Of a stretch of 64,000 nt of DNA, positions 25,958 through 36,154 are shown one piece after another. The DNA comes from Rhodobacter sp. (GTDB lineage: Bacteria; Pseudomonadota; Alphaproteobacteria; Rhodobacterales; Rhodobacteraceae). Both the position numbers and the translations under genes were made by a program. Position 1 is the stretch's first letter; the number at the start of each line of letters is the position of its first letter. The notes beneath the pieces were generated by a model. The model was not told where the DNA came from, ran no database searches, and was given only the letters and a program-made list of their open reading frames with translations. Location: NCBI GenBank assembly GCA_013821825.1, contig PNJK01000003.1, positions 36,094-100,093 of the forward strand. The letters run 5' to 3'.

Positions 25958-28588
25958 TCAATTCTTAGAGACTTGCTTCAACTCGTAGATGAGCTTCAGA
26001 GCCTCGATCGGGGAAAGCTCGTCAGGGTGGATTTCGGCCAGCAAGTCTTCAACCGCCGACGTCTTCGCGAAAACCATCGGTGCCTGCAGCGGTGTCGCGC
26101 GGAACAGCGGAAGATCGTCGATCAGCGCCTTCTGTGGCCCGCCCTCACGCTCACCCTTTTCCAGGGTATCGAGCACCACTTTTGCCCGTTCGATCACGCT
26201 GGCTGGTAGTCCGGCAAGCCGCGCGACCTGCACGCCGTAGGACCGGTCAGCAGCGCCCTTGCGGACCTCATGCAGGAAGATAACCTCGCCTTCCCACTCC
26301 TTCACTGTCACCGTGGCATTTTCGACGCCCGGAAGCTTGCCCGCGAGAGCCGTCATTTCATGATAGTGCGTGGCGAAAAGGGCGCGGCAGCGATTGACCT
26401 CGTGCAGGTGTTCCAGGGTGGCCCAGGCTATCGAGAGACCGTCATAAGTGGCGGTGCCGCGGCCAATCTCATCCAGGATCACCAATGATCGGTCGTCGGC
26501 CTGGTTCAGGATGGCTGCGGTTTCGACCATTTCGACCATGAAGGTCGACCGGCCCCGCGCAAGGTCATCCGACGCGCCGACGCGACTGAACAGCTGGCTG
26601 ACCAGTCCGATTCGCGCCGAGGTGGCCGGCACGTAGCTGCCAGCCTGCGCAAGCAGGGCAATCAGGGCATTCTGGCGCAGGAAGGTCGATTTACCAGCCA
26701 TGTTCGGCCCGGTCAAAAGCCAGATGGCAGGCGTTCCAGCCTCTGTCAGCGCGCAGTCGTTGGCAACAAACGGCGTTGCGCCCTGATGGCGCAGCGCGCG
26801 TTCGACCACTGGATGCCGACCGCCGGTTATCTGGAAGGCGCGGCTGTCGTCGATCTGCGGCTCGCACCAGTTTTCGGCGGTGGCGATGTCGGCGAATGCG
26901 GCGGCAAGATCGATCTCGGCCAGGGCGCGGGCGGCCTGGGCAATGGCAGCCGAGGTCTGCAGAATTTGGTCCTTCAGGCCTGCATAGTGGCGCTTTTCAA
27001 TCTCCAAGGCATGGTTTCCGGCGTTCAGAATCCGTGTCTCAAGTTCGTTTAGCGGCAATGTGGTGAACCGCACCTGACCGGCGGTGGTCTGACGGTGAAT
27101 GAAAAGCTCCGGCATCGCGCGCATGCGGTCTTCGTGGGTGGCTGTCACCTCGATGAAGTAGCCAAGAACGTTGTTGTGCTTGATCTTCAGGCTCTGGACG
27201 CCGGCCTGTTCTGCGTAGTCGGCCTGCATCCGGCCGATGACGCCGCGCCCCTGGTCACGCAGCGCCCGGGTCTCGTCAAGTTCGGCGTCATGACCGGGTG
27301 CGATGAAACCACCGTCGCGGGCCAGGAGGGGCGGCTCTTCCACCAGCGCACGCGACAGCAGGTCAACCAGCGGGCCATGCCCAACCAAAGCCGCTGCAGC
27401 GTCTGTCAGTAGCGGTGGGGCGGAGGACAGTAGCCGGGCGATCGCCTCGGCCTGATCAAGTCCGCTGCGGATTGCGGTCATGTCGCGGGGTCCGCCACGG
27501 TCCAGCGCCAGCCGGGAAAGCGCGCGGTCCATGTCGGGGACCCGGCGCAGTGCGTCCCGCAGCCGGTCCCGCAGGGAAGGGGTTTCGATCAGGAAACGCA
27601 GCACTTCCTGCCTGCGATGGATCAGCGCCAGGTCAAGCGACGGCGCGGACAGCCGCCGTTCCAGCAAACGGGCACCAGCCGCCGTGACGGTGCGGTCAAC
27701 CGCAGCGAGAAGCGAGCCGTCGCGCCCGCCGGAAAGGGCTTGCGTCAGTTCAAGATTGCGCCGGGTCGCGGCGTCGATCTGCATGGAACCACTCAAGGCC
27801 TCGCGCACCGGGGCGCGCAGAAGCGGCAACTGTCCGCGCTGGGTCAGATGCAGATAGTCCAGCAAAGCCCCCATGGCCGAAATTTCGGCGCGGCCAAAGG
27901 TGCCGAATGCGTCCAGAGAAGCCACCTTGAACAGGTCGCAGAGACGCTGTTCGGCATTGGTCGAATCGAAGCTTCCCCGTGAAAGCGGCGTGATCGAAAT
28001 CCCGTTTTCCGCCATATCAGAGACGATTTCACGCTCCTGCGCCTCGTTCAGCAGCAGTTCTCGGGGGGCGATCCGGGCAAGGTCGGGGCCAAGCCGGACC
28101 AGCGAGGAGGGCATCACCCGGAACTCTCCGGTCGATATATCGGCCCAGGCCAGAGCGGCAGTCCCGCGAACGTCCGAAAAGGCGGCAAGGAAGTTGTGGC
28201 GTCGCGCCTCCAGCAGGGAATCCTCGGTCAGCGTGCCGGGGGTGACCAACCGCACCACATCGCGCCGCACGACAGACTTGGAGCCACGCTTTCTTGCCTC
28301 GGCCGGGTCTTCAAGCTGTTCGGCGATGGCGACGCGGAAGCCCTTGCGGATCAGTGCCAGCAAGTAGCCTTCGGAAGAATGCACGGGCACGCCGCACATC
28401 GCGATGGGCTCACCCAGATGGAAGCCGCGTTTGGTCAAGGCGATGTCCAGCGCGGCAGCCGCGGCGATCGCGTCGTCAAAGAACATCTCGTAGAAATCGC
28501 CCATCCGGTAGAACAACAGGGCGCCGGGATTTTGCGCCTTGATCTGCAGATACTGCGCCATCATCGGCGTCACGGCGTCTTCGGTCAC
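25958..28588 (-). CDS. mutS: DNA mismatch repair protein MutS
   Basis: The 876-residue MutS has the mismatch-recognition domain start ([30 protein letters not shown], containing the Phe-x-Glu wedge in FYEMF), connector and lever domains, and the ABC ATPase with Walker [14 protein letters not shown], the STFMVEM loop and Walker [17 protein letters not shown]. It is full length. The GTG at 28588 gives [14 protein letters not shown]; an ATG at 28564 would trim eight residues. It stands alone on the minus strand, convergent with grpE. Confidence 0.96.
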   Translation of the reverse strand: MTEDAVTPMMAQYLQIKAQNPGALLFYRMGDFYEMFFDDAIAAAAALDIALTKRGFHLGEPIAMCGVPVHSSEGYLLALIRKGFRVAIAEQLEDPAEARKRGSKSVVRRDVVRLVTPGTLTEDSLLEARRHNFLAAFSDVRGTAALAWADISTGEFRVMPSSLVRLGPDLARIAPRELLLNEAQEREIVSDMAENGISITPLSRGSFDSTNAEQRLCDLFKVASLDAFGTFGRAEISAMGALLDYLHLTQRGQLPLLRAPVREALSGSMQIDAATRRNLELTQALSGGRDGSLLAAVDRTVTAAGARLLERRLSAPSLDLALIHRRQEVLRFLIETPSLRDRLRDALRRVPDMDRALSRLALDRGGPRDMTAIRSGLDQAEAIARLLSSAPPLLTDAAAALVGHGPLVDLLSRALVEEPPLLARDGGFIAPGHDAELDETRALRDQGRGVIGRMQADYAEQAGVQSLKIKHNNVLGYFIEVTATHEDRMRAMPELFIHRQTTAGQVRFTTLPLNELETRILNAGNHALEIEKRHYAGLKDQILQTSAAIAQAARALAEIDLAAAFADIATAENWCEPQIDDSRAFQITGGRHPVVERALRHQGATPFVANDCALTEAGTPAIWLLTGPNMAGKSTFLRQNALIALLAQAGSYVPATSARIGLVSQLFSRVGASDDLARGRSTFMVEMVETAAILNQADDRSLVILDEIGRGTATYDGLSIAWATLEHLHEVNRCRALFATHYHEMTALAGKLPGVENATVTVKEWEGEVIFLHEVRKGAADRSYGVQVARLAGLPASVIERAKVVLDTLEKGEREGGPQKALIDDLPLFRATPLQAPMVFAKTSAVEDLLAEIHPDELSPIEALKLIYELKQVSKN

Positions 28589-28637
28589 GGCAACCCCCCG
28601 GCTTGGGCCCGACCTTACACCGCAGTCCAGCGATCTT

Positions 28638-29648
28638 TCAACGGGTAGGGGCGACGGCGTCGATCAACCCCTGCATCTTGAGGTCCTCCCAAAGCTGAGC
28701 CGGGATCTTGCGCGAGGCATTTGCTGTATTCTGCCGGACTTGTGCGGCACTGACCGCGCCCGGAATGACCGAAACGACTGCGGGATGCAGCAGCGGAAAC
28801 TGCAGGGCGGCCGCGGCAAGGGGCACGTCATGGCGGGAGCAAACCGCCTCGATCGCGCGGGCCTTGGCAACCATTTCCGGGGGTGCCGGGGCATAGGCAT
28901 ACATGACACCGGGGGCCGATGGGTTGGCCAAAAGCCCCGAGGCGAAGGGTGCGCCGATGATCACCTTGATCCCGCGGCGCTGGCAGTCGGCCATCGGCCC
29001 GTGCAGCGCAGCTTGGTCAGCCAGCGTGTAGGGCATTGCCACCAGAAAGAAATCCACTTCAATCCACGGCGCGATGGCGGTGAAATCGCCAAGCGTGTTC
29101 ATCCCCATTCCGACGGCGGAGATCTCTCCCTCGGCCTTCAAGCGATGCAGATAGGCCAGGCCCGACCCGGTCAGCGCCGCCATGTGGCCGTCGAATGCCG
29201 GACCGTGGTAGTCGCGATCAAGGTCGTGGATGATCAGCGCATCGACCGAGGGTTGCCCCAGCCGCAACCGGCTTTGGGCCAGCGAAGCCGAGAAGCCTTC
29301 GGCGGAATAGTCGTAGCGGACGGCGAAATTCAGACCGCCTTTCCACTGGACGCGCACATCCTGCCCACGCTGCGCGGGGTCATAAACCCGGCCTACCTTG
29401 GTGGACAGAAAGGTCTGATCCCGCGGCCAGTTGCGGGACGCACCGCCCAGCCGATGTTCGGCCAGCCCATGCCCATACCAAGGAGCGGTATCAAAGTAGC
29501 GAACCCCGGCGTCCCAGGCGGCAGCGAGGGTTTCGGCGGCTTCAGCCTCGGAATAGGTCGCGAAGATATTGCCAAGCGAGGCGGTACCCATGCCGATCCG
29601 GGGCCAGTCTTCCGGGAACCGCGGTACCGACGGGGCGACGACGGTCAT
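28638..29648 (-). CDS. Aldo/keto reductase (D-threo-aldose 1-dehydrogenase / pyridoxal 4-dehydrogenase-like)
   Basis: The 336-residue (beta/alpha)8 NAD(P)-dependent oxidoreductase shows [10 protein letters not shown] near the start, the catalytic Asp/Tyr segment [19 protein letters not shown], the lysine in FLSTKVGR and the histidine in [10 protein letters not shown]. The C-terminal [17 protein letters not shown] binds the cofactor phosphate. The overall look fits the group that includes fucose dehydrogenase and pyridoxal 4-dehydrogenase; the substrate is uncertain. It lies 3 bp before the hslU stop and may be transcribed through from hslU. Confidence 0.88.
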   Translation of the reverse strand: MTVVAPSVPRFPEDWPRIGMGTASLGNIFATYSEAEAAETLAAAWDAGVRYFDTAPWYGHGLAEHRLGGASRNWPRDQTFLSTKVGRVYDPAQRGQDVRVQWKGGLNFAVRYDYSAEGFSASLAQSRLRLGQPSVDALIIHDLDRDYHGPAFDGHMAALTGSGLAYLHRLKAEGEISAVGMGMNTLGDFTAIAPWIEVDFFLVAMPYTLADQAALHGPMADCQRRGIKVIIGAPFASGLLANPSAPGVMYAYAPAPPEMVAKARAIEAVCSRHDVPLAAAALQFPLLHPAVVSVIPGAVSAAQVRQNTANASRKIPAQLWEDLKMQGLIDAVAPTR

Positions 29649-29651
29649 GGC

Positions 29652-30947
29652 CTACAGCACATAGCGGGAAAGGTCGGCTGAACGGGCCAGCGCGCCAAGA
29701 TTTGTCTCTACAAAGGCGGAATCGACGGTCACCGCGGTGCCGTTCCGGTCGGGGGCGTTGAAGGAAAGCTCTTCGAAAACCCGCTCCATCACCGTGTAAA
29801 GCCGCCGCGCACCGATGTTCTCGATCGTCTGGTTTACCTCTGCGGCGATGCGGGCAAGGGCGGCAATCCCGTCCGGAGTGAAGCTTACCGTGACCTCTTC
29901 CGTCCCCATCAGGGCCGTGTATTGGCGGGTCAAGGCATTGTCGGTTTCGGTCAGGATGCGGACAAAGTCGGCCTCGGTCAGCGGCTGAAGTTCGACGCGG
30001 ATCGGCAGACGGCCCTGAAGTTCAGGCAGCAAGTCCGACGGTTTGGCGATGTGGAACGCGCCCGATGCGATGAAGAGGATGTGGTCGGTCTTGACCGGGC
30101 CATGCTTGGTCGAAACCGTGGTGCCCTCGATCAGCGGCAGCAAGTCGCGTTGCACACCTTCGCGGCTGACATCGGCCCCGCGCGCATCGGCCCGCGCGCA
30201 GATCTTGTCGATCTCGTCCAGAAAGACGATGCCGTTTTCCTGCACGGCCTCCAGCGCGGCGGCCCTCACCGCCTCGTCGTCCAGCAGCTTGTCGGCCTCT
30301 TGCCCAAGCAGGATGTCGTGGCTTTGCAGGACCGTCATGCGTTTGCGGTTGGTGCGACCGCCGAAGGCCTTGAACAGGTCCTGCAGGCCCTGCATCTGCT
30401 GTTCCATGCCCGGCATGCCCAAACCCATCGGCATCGACGCGGTTTCGGCCACATCAATCTCGATCATCGTGTTGTCCAATTCGCCCCGCTTGAGCTTGCC
30501 CCGGAACATCTCGCGCGTTTGCTCGCGGGCGTCCTTGCCGGCAAGTGCTTCGATCACCCGGTCCTCGGCGGCCTTGTGGGCGCTGGCTTTCACGTCCTCG
30601 CGCATCTGGGTGCGGGTGTCGTTGATCGCCACATCCACCAGATCGCGGATGATGCTGTCGACATCGCGACCGACATAGCCGACTTCGGTGAACTTGGTCG
30701 CCTCGACCTTCAGGAAGGGCGCCCGCGCCAGCTTGGCCAGCCGGCGGCTGATCTCGGTTTTCCCGACGCCGGTCGGGCCGATCATCAGGATGTTCTTCGG
30801 ATAAACCTCATCCCGCAGATCGTCGGCCAGCCGTTTCCGTCGCCAGCGATTGCGCAGCGCCACTGCGACAGCGCGCTTGGCGTCGGCCTGTCCGATGATG
30901 AAACGGTCAAGTTCCGAGACGATCTCGCGCGGGGTCAGGTCGGTCAT
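29652..30947 (-). CDS. hslU: ATP-dependent protease ATPase subunit HslU
   Basis: The 431-residue AAA+ unfoldase begins [20 protein letters not shown], with Walker [10 protein letters not shown], the GYVGRDV pore loop, Walker [11 protein letters not shown], sensor-2 [14 protein letters not shown] and the C-terminal DLSRYVL tail that docks into HslV. The I-domain between the two ATPase halves (about 110-230) is Met-rich. It pairs with HslV as a heat-shock protease. The start overlaps the DUF2157 gene stop (ATGA). Confidence 0.96.
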   Translation of the reverse strand: MTDLTPREIVSELDRFIIGQADAKRAVAVALRNRWRRKRLADDLRDEVYPKNILMIGPTGVGKTEISRRLAKLARAPFLKVEATKFTEVGYVGRDVDSIIRDLVDVAINDTRTQMREDVKASAHKAAEDRVIEALAGKDAREQTREMFRGKLKRGELDNTMIEIDVAETASMPMGLGMPGMEQQMQGLQDLFKAFGGRTNRKRMTVLQSHDILLGQEADKLLDDEAVRAAALEAVQENGIVFLDEIDKICARADARGADVSREGVQRDLLPLIEGTTVSTKHGPVKTDHILFIASGAFHIAKPSDLLPELQGRLPIRVELQPLTEADFVRILTETDNALTRQYTALMGTEEVTVSFTPDGIAALARIAAEVNQTIENIGARRLYTVMERVFEELSFNAPDRNGTAVTVDSAFVETNLGALARSADLSRYVL

Positions 30948-32026
30948 TCGGTGCTCCCGTAGGGCGGCAGGCGGGATTTTCCGGGGAAGTCGGGCAGGAC
31001 GCGCATGACAACGGCGCGCAGCGGTACCCACCAGGTGCCGATGGCGGTGATCAAGGCGCCCAGCGCAATCAGAATGAAGGTCCAGGTGCCGAAATTGTCG
31101 CTGTCACCGACGATCCAGGCGATGACGAGGGCGATGTAGGCGATGGCGGCGGTCAGGAACGACCGGCGGTCGATGACCAGCGCCAATACGGTGATGACCA
31201 CCAGCGCGATGATCAGAAGCCCGATCCCGCCGGCCCCGCCCGAGTTGTAAAGCGTGAGTGCCACGGTGTTCACCAGCGCAGGCGCGGCCAACATGTGCAG
31301 CCAGAACGCTGTAGCGGCGTGGCGGCCAAGGCGATGCGGGTCACGGGTGTCGAACCACATGGCAGCCAGAAAGGCAGCGATGCCAAAGGCAAGCGTTGCT
31401 GTGGCGAATTGCGGGCTTTCGCGCAGGTCGAAGAAGCCGCCCATGCCGTTGCGGTTTCCGGCTACGAAGCCGCCAAGGGAATCCACCGAAGCCGTCAGCG
31501 TATAGATCGCCCCCAGCGCGAAGAGCCCAAGGATGAAGGCAGAGAATGGCAGGCGAAAGCGCCGGTACCACAAGGCCATGCCAAGCGCCGACAGGACGAA
31601 TGCCACCACGACGACGGATCGGAGCGGCAGGTCGGCCTGACCCAGGATGGTAATCGCCGACAGGTAGATGCCGCCGCCGAAGGCCGTGGCAAGCACCATC
31701 GACGGCAGGTTCATCCGCCGTTTCAGCGTGAAATACCCGGCCCACCACCAGGAGATCCCGGAGCAGATCAGCGGCAGCACCGCCAGCAACGCCACGCCGC
31801 CAAACCAGGCCAACATCGCCGCTATTCCCGACAGCAGGATGATCAGGCCGATGGAGACGAAGATTTCGGAAAAGCCCTTGAAGAACTCGAACGGCTCATC
31901 CTCGGCGGGCATGGCGGCGCGTTTTCCGGCCCGGCCATTGGCAAGCGCGGTGACGGACGCCGCCTGCGCCTCGGTCAGGATACCGGCGGCGACAGCGGCG
32001 CGAAGGTCTTCGAAGGTGTAGCTCAT
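30944..32026 (-). CDS. DUF2157-type multi-pass membrane protein between hslV and hslU
   Basis: The 360-residue protein has a short cytoplasmic N-terminus ([25 protein letters not shown], the DUF2157-like start) and about ten hydrophobic segments from residue 55 on. It has no catalytic motif and the function is unknown. The ATG at 32026 overlaps the hslV stop and the end overlaps the hslU start, both as ATGA, so it is translationally coupled inside the hslVU operon. It might be a membrane sensor or simply carried along; the sequence does not decide. Confidence 0.85.
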   Translation of the reverse strand: MSYTFEDLRAAVAAGILTEAQAASVTALANGRAGKRAAMPAEDEPFEFFKGFSEIFVSIGLIILLSGIAAMLAWFGGVALLAVLPLICSGISWWWAGYFTLKRRMNLPSMVLATAFGGGIYLSAITILGQADLPLRSVVVVAFVLSALGMALWYRRFRLPFSAFILGLFALGAIYTLTASVDSLGGFVAGNRNGMGGFFDLRESPQFATATLAFGIAAFLAAMWFDTRDPHRLGRHAATAFWLHMLAAPALVNTVALTLYNSGGAGGIGLLIIALVVITVLALVIDRRSFLTAAIAYIALVIAWIVGDSDNFGTWTFILIALGALITAIGTWWVPLRAVVMRVLPDFPGKSRLPPYGSTE

Positions 32027-32580
32027 GCGGGGATCCGCTCCACTGTCAGGTTGCCGTTGGTGTAGACGCAAATGTCCGCCGCAATCGCCATCGCGCGGCG
32101 GGCGACATCTTCGGCAGAAAGGTCGGTGGACATGAGGCCCCGTGCAGCGGCAAGGGCGAAGTTACCGCCCGATCCGATGGCGGCGACGTCATGCTCCGGC
32201 TCCAGCACATCGCCCGCGCCGGTGATGACGTAAAGATCGCGGCCGTCCGTCACGATCAGCATGGCTTCCAGGTTGCGCAGGTACTTGTCCATGCGCCAGT
32301 CCTTCGCCAGGTCGACGCAGGCGCGCGCCAATTGGCCGGGGGCGGCCTCCAGCTTCTTTTCCAGACGTTCCAGCAGGGTGAAGGCATCGGCGGTCGATCC
32401 GGCAAACCCCGCGACCACGTCATGCCCGCCGGGTGAAAGCCTGCGCACCTTCCGCGCCGTGCCCTTGATCACGGTCTGGCCCAGCGAAACCTGGCCGTCG
32501 CCCGCCACAACCACTTCGCCCCCCCGCCGGACGGCAAGGATTGTCGTGCCGTGCCAACCCGGGAATTTGTCATCCGCCAT
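32023..32580 (-). CDS. hslV: ATP-dependent protease catalytic subunit HslV
   Basis: The protein is 185 residues from the ATG at 32580, which has a strong GGAGG five bases upstream. HslV is a threonine protease: a short propeptide ([11 protein letters not shown]) precedes the catalytic Thr12 of [10 protein letters not shown], and [11 protein letters not shown] and [14 protein letters not shown] are conserved. An in-frame ATG at 32598 is unlikely because it would fall at the predicted transcription start. It is first gene of the hslV-DUF2157-hslU unit. Confidence 0.96.
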   Translation of the reverse strand: MADDKFPGWHGTTILAVRRGGEVVVAGDGQVSLGQTVIKGTARKVRRLSPGGHDVVAGFAGSTADAFTLLERLEKKLEAAPGQLARACVDLAKDWRMDKYLRNLEAMLIVTDGRDLYVITGAGDVLEPEHDVAAIGSGGNFALAAARGLMSTDLSAEDVARRAMAIAADICVYTNGNLTVERIPA

Positions 32581-32602
32581 GGCGACCTCCGTTGTCATGT
32601 TT

Positions 32603-32633
32603 CTATATGGCCGGGCAGAAAGCGCATCACAAG
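32603..32633 (-). promoter_or_regulatory. Sigma-32 (RpoH)-type promoter of hslV
   Basis: On the minus strand CTTG (32633-32630) is followed by 19 bases and then CCATATAG (32610-32603). The distance from CTTG to CCAT is the 23 bases of the classical CTTGAAA-N14-CCCCATNT heat-shock promoter. Transcription would begin near 32596, just upstream of the GGAGG that serves the 32580 start. Confidence 0.65.
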
Positions 32634-32661
32634 GTCGGGGAATGCGTAGTACGGTGAAACG

Positions 32662-32690
32662 AAAAACGCCCGCACCTTGCGGAGCGGGCG
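32662..32690 (-). terminator. Intrinsic terminator of rpsO
   Basis: On the minus strand CGCCCGC (32690-32684) and GCGGGCG (32673-32667) form a seven-base-pair GC stem around a ten-base loop, followed directly by TTTTTC. It lies 25 bp beyond the rpsO stop and is a standard Rho-independent terminator. Confidence 0.85.
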
Positions 32691-32715
32691 CTATCCGTAA
32701 TCCAGTTGGCCAGGC

Positions 32716-32985
32716 TTAGCGGCGCAGGCCCAGACGGGTGATCAGCGAGGCATACCGCGCTTCGCTCGTCTTCTTGAGGTAGTCCAGAAGTTTCCGGCGC
32801 TGGGCAACCATCATCAGAAGACCACGACGCGAGTGGTTGTCTTTCTTGTGGCCCTTGAAGTGCTCGGTCAGCGTGGCGATGCGCGACGACAGGATCGCAA
32901 CCTGAACTTCCGGCGAGCCGGTGTCGTTCTCTTTGGTCGCGTATTCCTTGATCAGGCGTGCCTTTTCTTCAACAGTAATCGACAT
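32716..32985 (-). CDS. rpsO: 30S ribosomal protein S15
   Basis: The 89-residue S15 begins [32 protein letters not shown] and contains the helix-turn segment [16 protein letters not shown] that binds the 16S rRNA three-way junction; it ends [12 protein letters not shown]. Start at the ATG at 32985 (AAGGAG lies upstream on the minus strand). It is monocistronic here, with its own terminator; pnp is not adjacent. Confidence 0.97.
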   Translation of the reverse strand: MSITVEEKARLIKEYATKENDTGSPEVQVAILSSRIATLTEHFKGHKKDNHSRRGLLMMVAQRRKLLDYLKKTSEARYASLITRLGLRR

Positions 32986-33237
32986 CGGGGTCTCCTTGGC
33001 AAAAGGTGATGGCGCAGGCCGGGATGTCGTCCAGCAAGGCCCTTGGAGGCTCCGCACTTCAGGCGGATGCGGGCGTTTAGACGGATTCGCAGGAAAAGGA
33101 AAGGGGAACAGGGCGTCTGGCCGTGGTCAGGGATGATTAACCCCGATCGCAGAAAGTGGGCGGTGTCGCAAAGGCCATGCTTTCTGTTTCGGGGGTTTGT
33201 GGTATGAAATAAGTGATTTTCCGTGCTTTGCCAGATA

Positions 33238-33261
33238 GTTAACGGAAGACATGGTTAACGG
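33238..33261. promoter_or_regulatory. Direct repeat GTTAACGG upstream of the RTX gene
   Basis: GTTAACGG occurs at 33238-33245 and again at 33254-33261, one start 16 bp after the other, each containing the palindrome GTTAAC. It lies 33-56 bp upstream of the RTX start. A third TTAACC occurs near 33136. It could be a regulator site; CtrA-type boxes contain TTAA, but the usual seven-base spacing is not met. Elsewhere, the 308 bp between rpsO and this gene holds the rpsO leader and nothing else obvious. Confidence 0.35.
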
Positions 33262-33293
33262 CAGGATGCTGCCGGCCGGTTGGGAGTGCTTTC

Positions 33294-34313
33294 GTGCTGA
33301 CGATATTTGGTCTGCTTGGTGTGCTCATGGTCGGCGTTGCGGCGGATGTTGTCCTGTCCGGCAATGAGGACCCCGATCAGGACGACACCCCGCCTGAGCC
33401 GGAAGAAGCCGGGGAATCGGGCTCCGGCAGCCTGCTTGACCTGCCAGCGGATGACCCGCCCGACGTTGGTGAGGGCAATCCCCTGTCAGACGACATTCCT
33501 GATCAGGTCGAGGCGGGCCGTTCCGTTCAAGGGGACTCCGGGGATGACATCCTGTCCGGTGGCGAAGGGGCCGACCGGATCGATGGGCTGGACGGCGGTG
33601 ATCTGATGGACGGCCGCGGTGGCGATGATCTGATCCATGCCGGGTCGGGCAATGACCTCGTCTCGGCCGGGGCCGGGGCAGACACGGTTTCTGCCGGTGC
33701 GGGGAATGATACCGTCCATGGGCAGGACGGCGACGATCTGCTGGATGGCGGCGAAGGGGCGGATTCGCTGCTTGGTCATTCCGGCAGCGATACCCTGATC
33801 GGCGGCGCGGGCGCGGACACGCTTCTGGGAGGCGAGGGCAACGATCTGCTGGACGGTGGCGGCGGCGACGACTGGCTTGCCGGCGGCCTGGGTGACGACA
33901 GTCTGGGCGGAGGGGCCGGATCGGACGTGCTTGACGGTGCCGCGGGCGATGACTGGATCTCGGGCCTTATGGGGGACGTGGATGACTCTGAAACCGACTA
34001 CCTGAACGGCGGCACCGGGGACGACACCCTGATTCTTGGCGCAGGCGACCATGCGTTCGGCGATGAAGGCAATGACGACTTCGTGCTGCATGACTGGCTG
34101 ATCGAAGGTGGCGTTGCCCATATCTCGGATTATGACGCGGCATCTGACAAGCTGATCATCGTATACGATCCTGCGGCACATCCCGACCCGGTTCTGTCGC
34201 TTGAACTCAATCCTGAAGGCACGGAAAGCACGCTGCTGCTGGACGGTGCTGCCGTCGCAACGGTTCGTGGCGATGTGATCTCGATTGAAGACGTCACCCT
34301 TACTCCGGCGTGA
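33294..34313 (+). CDS. RTX-type calcium-binding repeat protein
   Basis: The 339-residue acidic protein has an N-terminal hydrophobic helix (LTIFGLLGVLMVGVAADVVL), an Asp/Glu/Pro-rich linker and then about twelve tandem nonapeptide repeats of the GGxGxDxLx type (roughly residues 80-235). These form a calcium-stabilised parallel beta roll. A non-repeat C-terminal domain follows (HISDYDAASDKLIIVYDP). It starts at GTG 33294. The N-terminal helix looks like a membrane anchor or uncleaved signal; a type I secretion target is possible but no transporter is nearby. The tail overlaps the convergent DUF1643 gene by 14 bp. Confidence 0.87.
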   Translation: MLTIFGLLGVLMVGVAADVVLSGNEDPDQDDTPPEPEEAGESGSGSLLDLPADDPPDVGEGNPLSDDIPDQVEAGRSVQGDSGDDILSGGEGADRIDGLDGGDLMDGRGGDDLIHAGSGNDLVSAGAGADTVSAGAGNDTVHGQDGDDLLDGGEGADSLLGHSGSDTLIGGAGADTLLGGEGNDLLDGGGGDDWLAGGLGDDSLGGGAGSDVLDGAAGDDWISGLMGDVDDSETDYLNGGTGDDTLILGAGDHAFGDEGNDDFVLHDWLIEGGVAHISDYDAASDKLIIVYDPAAHPDPVLSLELNPEGTESTLLLDGAAVATVRGDVISIEDVTLTPA

Positions 34314-34818
34314 TGCGACCCCAGGGCTGCGGCTGCTGTTCATATCCGACATAAAGCGGATGGCGCGGCTGTCCCTCCCCGGTCAGCCCCAGATGCAGAA
34401 GCTGCGCGCCGGTCTGACGCAGCAAGCCCTCGACCTTTGCGCCGCGGTCCATGTGCAGCCCGTGGTTGCCCCATGCGCAAATCACCGTTTGCGCCCAACC
34501 CGCCCCCTGCAGGATCGCCGCGTCGTTTTCGGCCCCCACCGGATCGGCCTCGGCCCGCATCACCTTTGGGTCGGTCGCGCGATAGGCAAAGATGTTCGTG
34601 ACCCGAAACGCCCCAAAGCCCAGCGCCCGCGCCCGTCGCTCGCAGCGCTCGACCGTAGGGTCGTTCTGCACCTCGGTCGCAGTTGAGGGGTTCAGCATGA
34701 CAAACAGCGCCCGGGGGCCGGGATCCCAGATGCGGGTCAGCAGATAGCGATAGCGTTCGCAATCCGAATAGACTGCCTCAGACACCGCATCGCCCTTGGT
34801 GAAGCCTCGCGTGATCAT
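34300..34818 (-). CDS. DUF1643 domain protein
   Basis: The 172-residue cytoplasmic protein begins MITRGFTKGDAVSEAVYSD and contains the DUF1643 hallmarks RALFVMLNPSTATEVQNDPTVERC and FGAFRVTNIFAYRATDPKVM, ending RHPLYVGY. The biochemical function is unknown. The ATG at 34818 was chosen because the frame continues upstream only with composition typical of the non-coding strand of pheS. It overlaps the 3' end of the RTX gene by 14 bp, tail to tail. Confidence 0.87.
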   Translation of the reverse strand: MITRGFTKGDAVSEAVYSDCERYRYLLTRIWDPGPRALFVMLNPSTATEVQNDPTVERCERRARALGFGAFRVTNIFAYRATDPKVMRAEADPVGAENDAAILQGAGWAQTVICAWGNHGLHMDRGAKVEGLLRQTGAQLLHLGLTGEGQPRHPLYVGYEQQPQPWGRITPE

Positions 34819-35059
34819 GAAAAGCCCTCGAAGTCCTTGATCGTGGTGTGAGAAAGCCCGCGCCCTGCGAACAGGGGTAGTCCGGATTGCCGACGAGGGC
34901 AAACCATCAGGCATTGGCGGACCGGGCACTTTGCGAAAGATCACGATTGCCTTCGGTTCGTTGCGGCAGGCATGGCCAATGATGACCGTCCCGCCCGCCG
35001 CGCCCTTGCATCGCAAGGCCATCCCCGTTAGCACCTTCGCCGATCGGCAGGAGACGACC
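34819..35059. other. Intergenic region upstream of pheS
   Basis: This 241-bp gap between divergent DUF1643 and pheS must hold both promoters. GCAGGAGACGACC in front of the pheS ATG is the ribosome-binding site. No convincing Phe-rich leader peptide, T-box or attenuator hairpin was found by eye. Confidence 0.4.
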
Positions 35060-36142
35060 ATGGACGGGATCGACAACCTTAAGGCCAAGTATCTGACCGC
35101 CGTTTCCTCGGCAGCGGACGAGGCCGGGCTGGAAGATGTCCGTGTCGCGGCGCTTGGCAAGAAAGGCGAGATCAGCGCCCTGATGGCCACGCTGGGCAAG
35201 ATGGACCCCGAGACGCGCAAGGCCGCCGGGGCCAACCTGAACGCCTTGAAGGACGAGATCGACGCTGCTCTTCGGGCGCGCAAGGTGGCGCTGGGCGATG
35301 CGGCGCTGGATGAGCGGCTGAAGTCGGAATGGCTGGATGTCACGCTTCCGGGGCGCCCGCGCCGGATGGGGACGATCCATCCGGTCAGCCAGGTGATGGA
35401 AGAACTGACCGCGATCTTCGCCGACATGGGCTTTGCCGTGGCCGAAGGGCCGCAGGTCGAAAGTGACTGGTACAACTTCGACGCGCTGAACATCCCGCCG
35501 GAACACCCCGCGCGGCAGGAACATGACACCTTTTTCATGCACCGCGCCGAAGGCGACAACCGCCCTCCGCATGTTCTTCGCACCCATACCTCGCCGGTCC
35601 AGATCCGCGCCCTGATGGATCAGGGCGCCCCAATCCGCGTCATTGCCCCTGGCCGGGTTTACCGGATGGACATGGACCAGACCCACACCCCGATGTTCCA
35701 TCAGGTCGAAGGGCTGGCGATCGACCGCGACATCTCGATGGCGAACCTCAAATGGACGCTGGAGGAGTTTTGCCGCGCCTATTTCGAGGTCGACAAGGTG
35801 GAACTTCGTTTCCGCGCCAGCCATTTCCCTTTCACCGAACCCTCGGCCGAAGTCGATATCCGCTACTCCAACGTCGGTGGCCAGCTGCGCATCGGCGAGG
35901 GCGACAAGTGGATGGAAATCCTTGGCTCGGGGATGGTGCATCCCAAGGTGCTGCAGGCGGTTGGCGTGGACCCGACCCAGTGGCAGGGCTTCGCTTTCGG
36001 CATGGGCATCGACCGCATTGCCATGCTGAAATACGGCATCCCCGACCTGCGTGCCTTTTTCGAAAGCGATCTGCGCTGGTTGCGGCATTACGGCTTTTCG
36101 GCGCTGGACGTGCCGGATCTGGCCGGCGGCCTGTCGGCCTGA
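35060..36142 (+). CDS. pheS: Phenylalanine--tRNA ligase alpha subunit
   Basis: The 360-residue class II synthetase subunit has an N-terminal coiled coil (about 1-85) that grips tRNA, motif 2 ([25 protein letters not shown]), and motif 3 ([28 protein letters not shown]). It charges tRNA-Phe together with the beta subunit. The ATG at 35060 has GGAG seven bases upstream. Unusually, pheT does not follow: an unrelated small gene and convergent genes occupy the next kilobases, so the beta subunit must be encoded elsewhere. Confidence 0.96.
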   Translation: MDGIDNLKAKYLTAVSSAADEAGLEDVRVAALGKKGEISALMATLGKMDPETRKAAGANLNALKDEIDAALRARKVALGDAALDERLKSEWLDVTLPGRPRRMGTIHPVSQVMEELTAIFADMGFAVAEGPQVESDWYNFDALNIPPEHPARQEHDTFFMHRAEGDNRPPHVLRTHTSPVQIRALMDQGAPIRVIAPGRVYRMDMDQTHTPMFHQVEGLAIDRDISMANLKWTLEEFCRAYFEVDKVELRFRASHFPFTEPSAEVDIRYSNVGGQLRIGEGDKWMEILGSGMVHPKVLQAVGVDPTQWQGFAFGMGIDRIAMLKYGIPDLRAFFESDLRWLRHYGFSALDVPDLAGGLSA

Positions 36143-36154
36143 TCGGGCGTGGCG

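Noticed and set aside
34819..35059. Phenylalanine-rich leader peptide for pheS attenuation
   Set aside because: No short frame with clustered Phe codons and no terminator hairpin was found.
34819..35583. Upstream extension of the DUF1643 frame
   Set aside because: The extension is antisense to pheS, and the real protein begins at the family-typical MITRGF at 34818.
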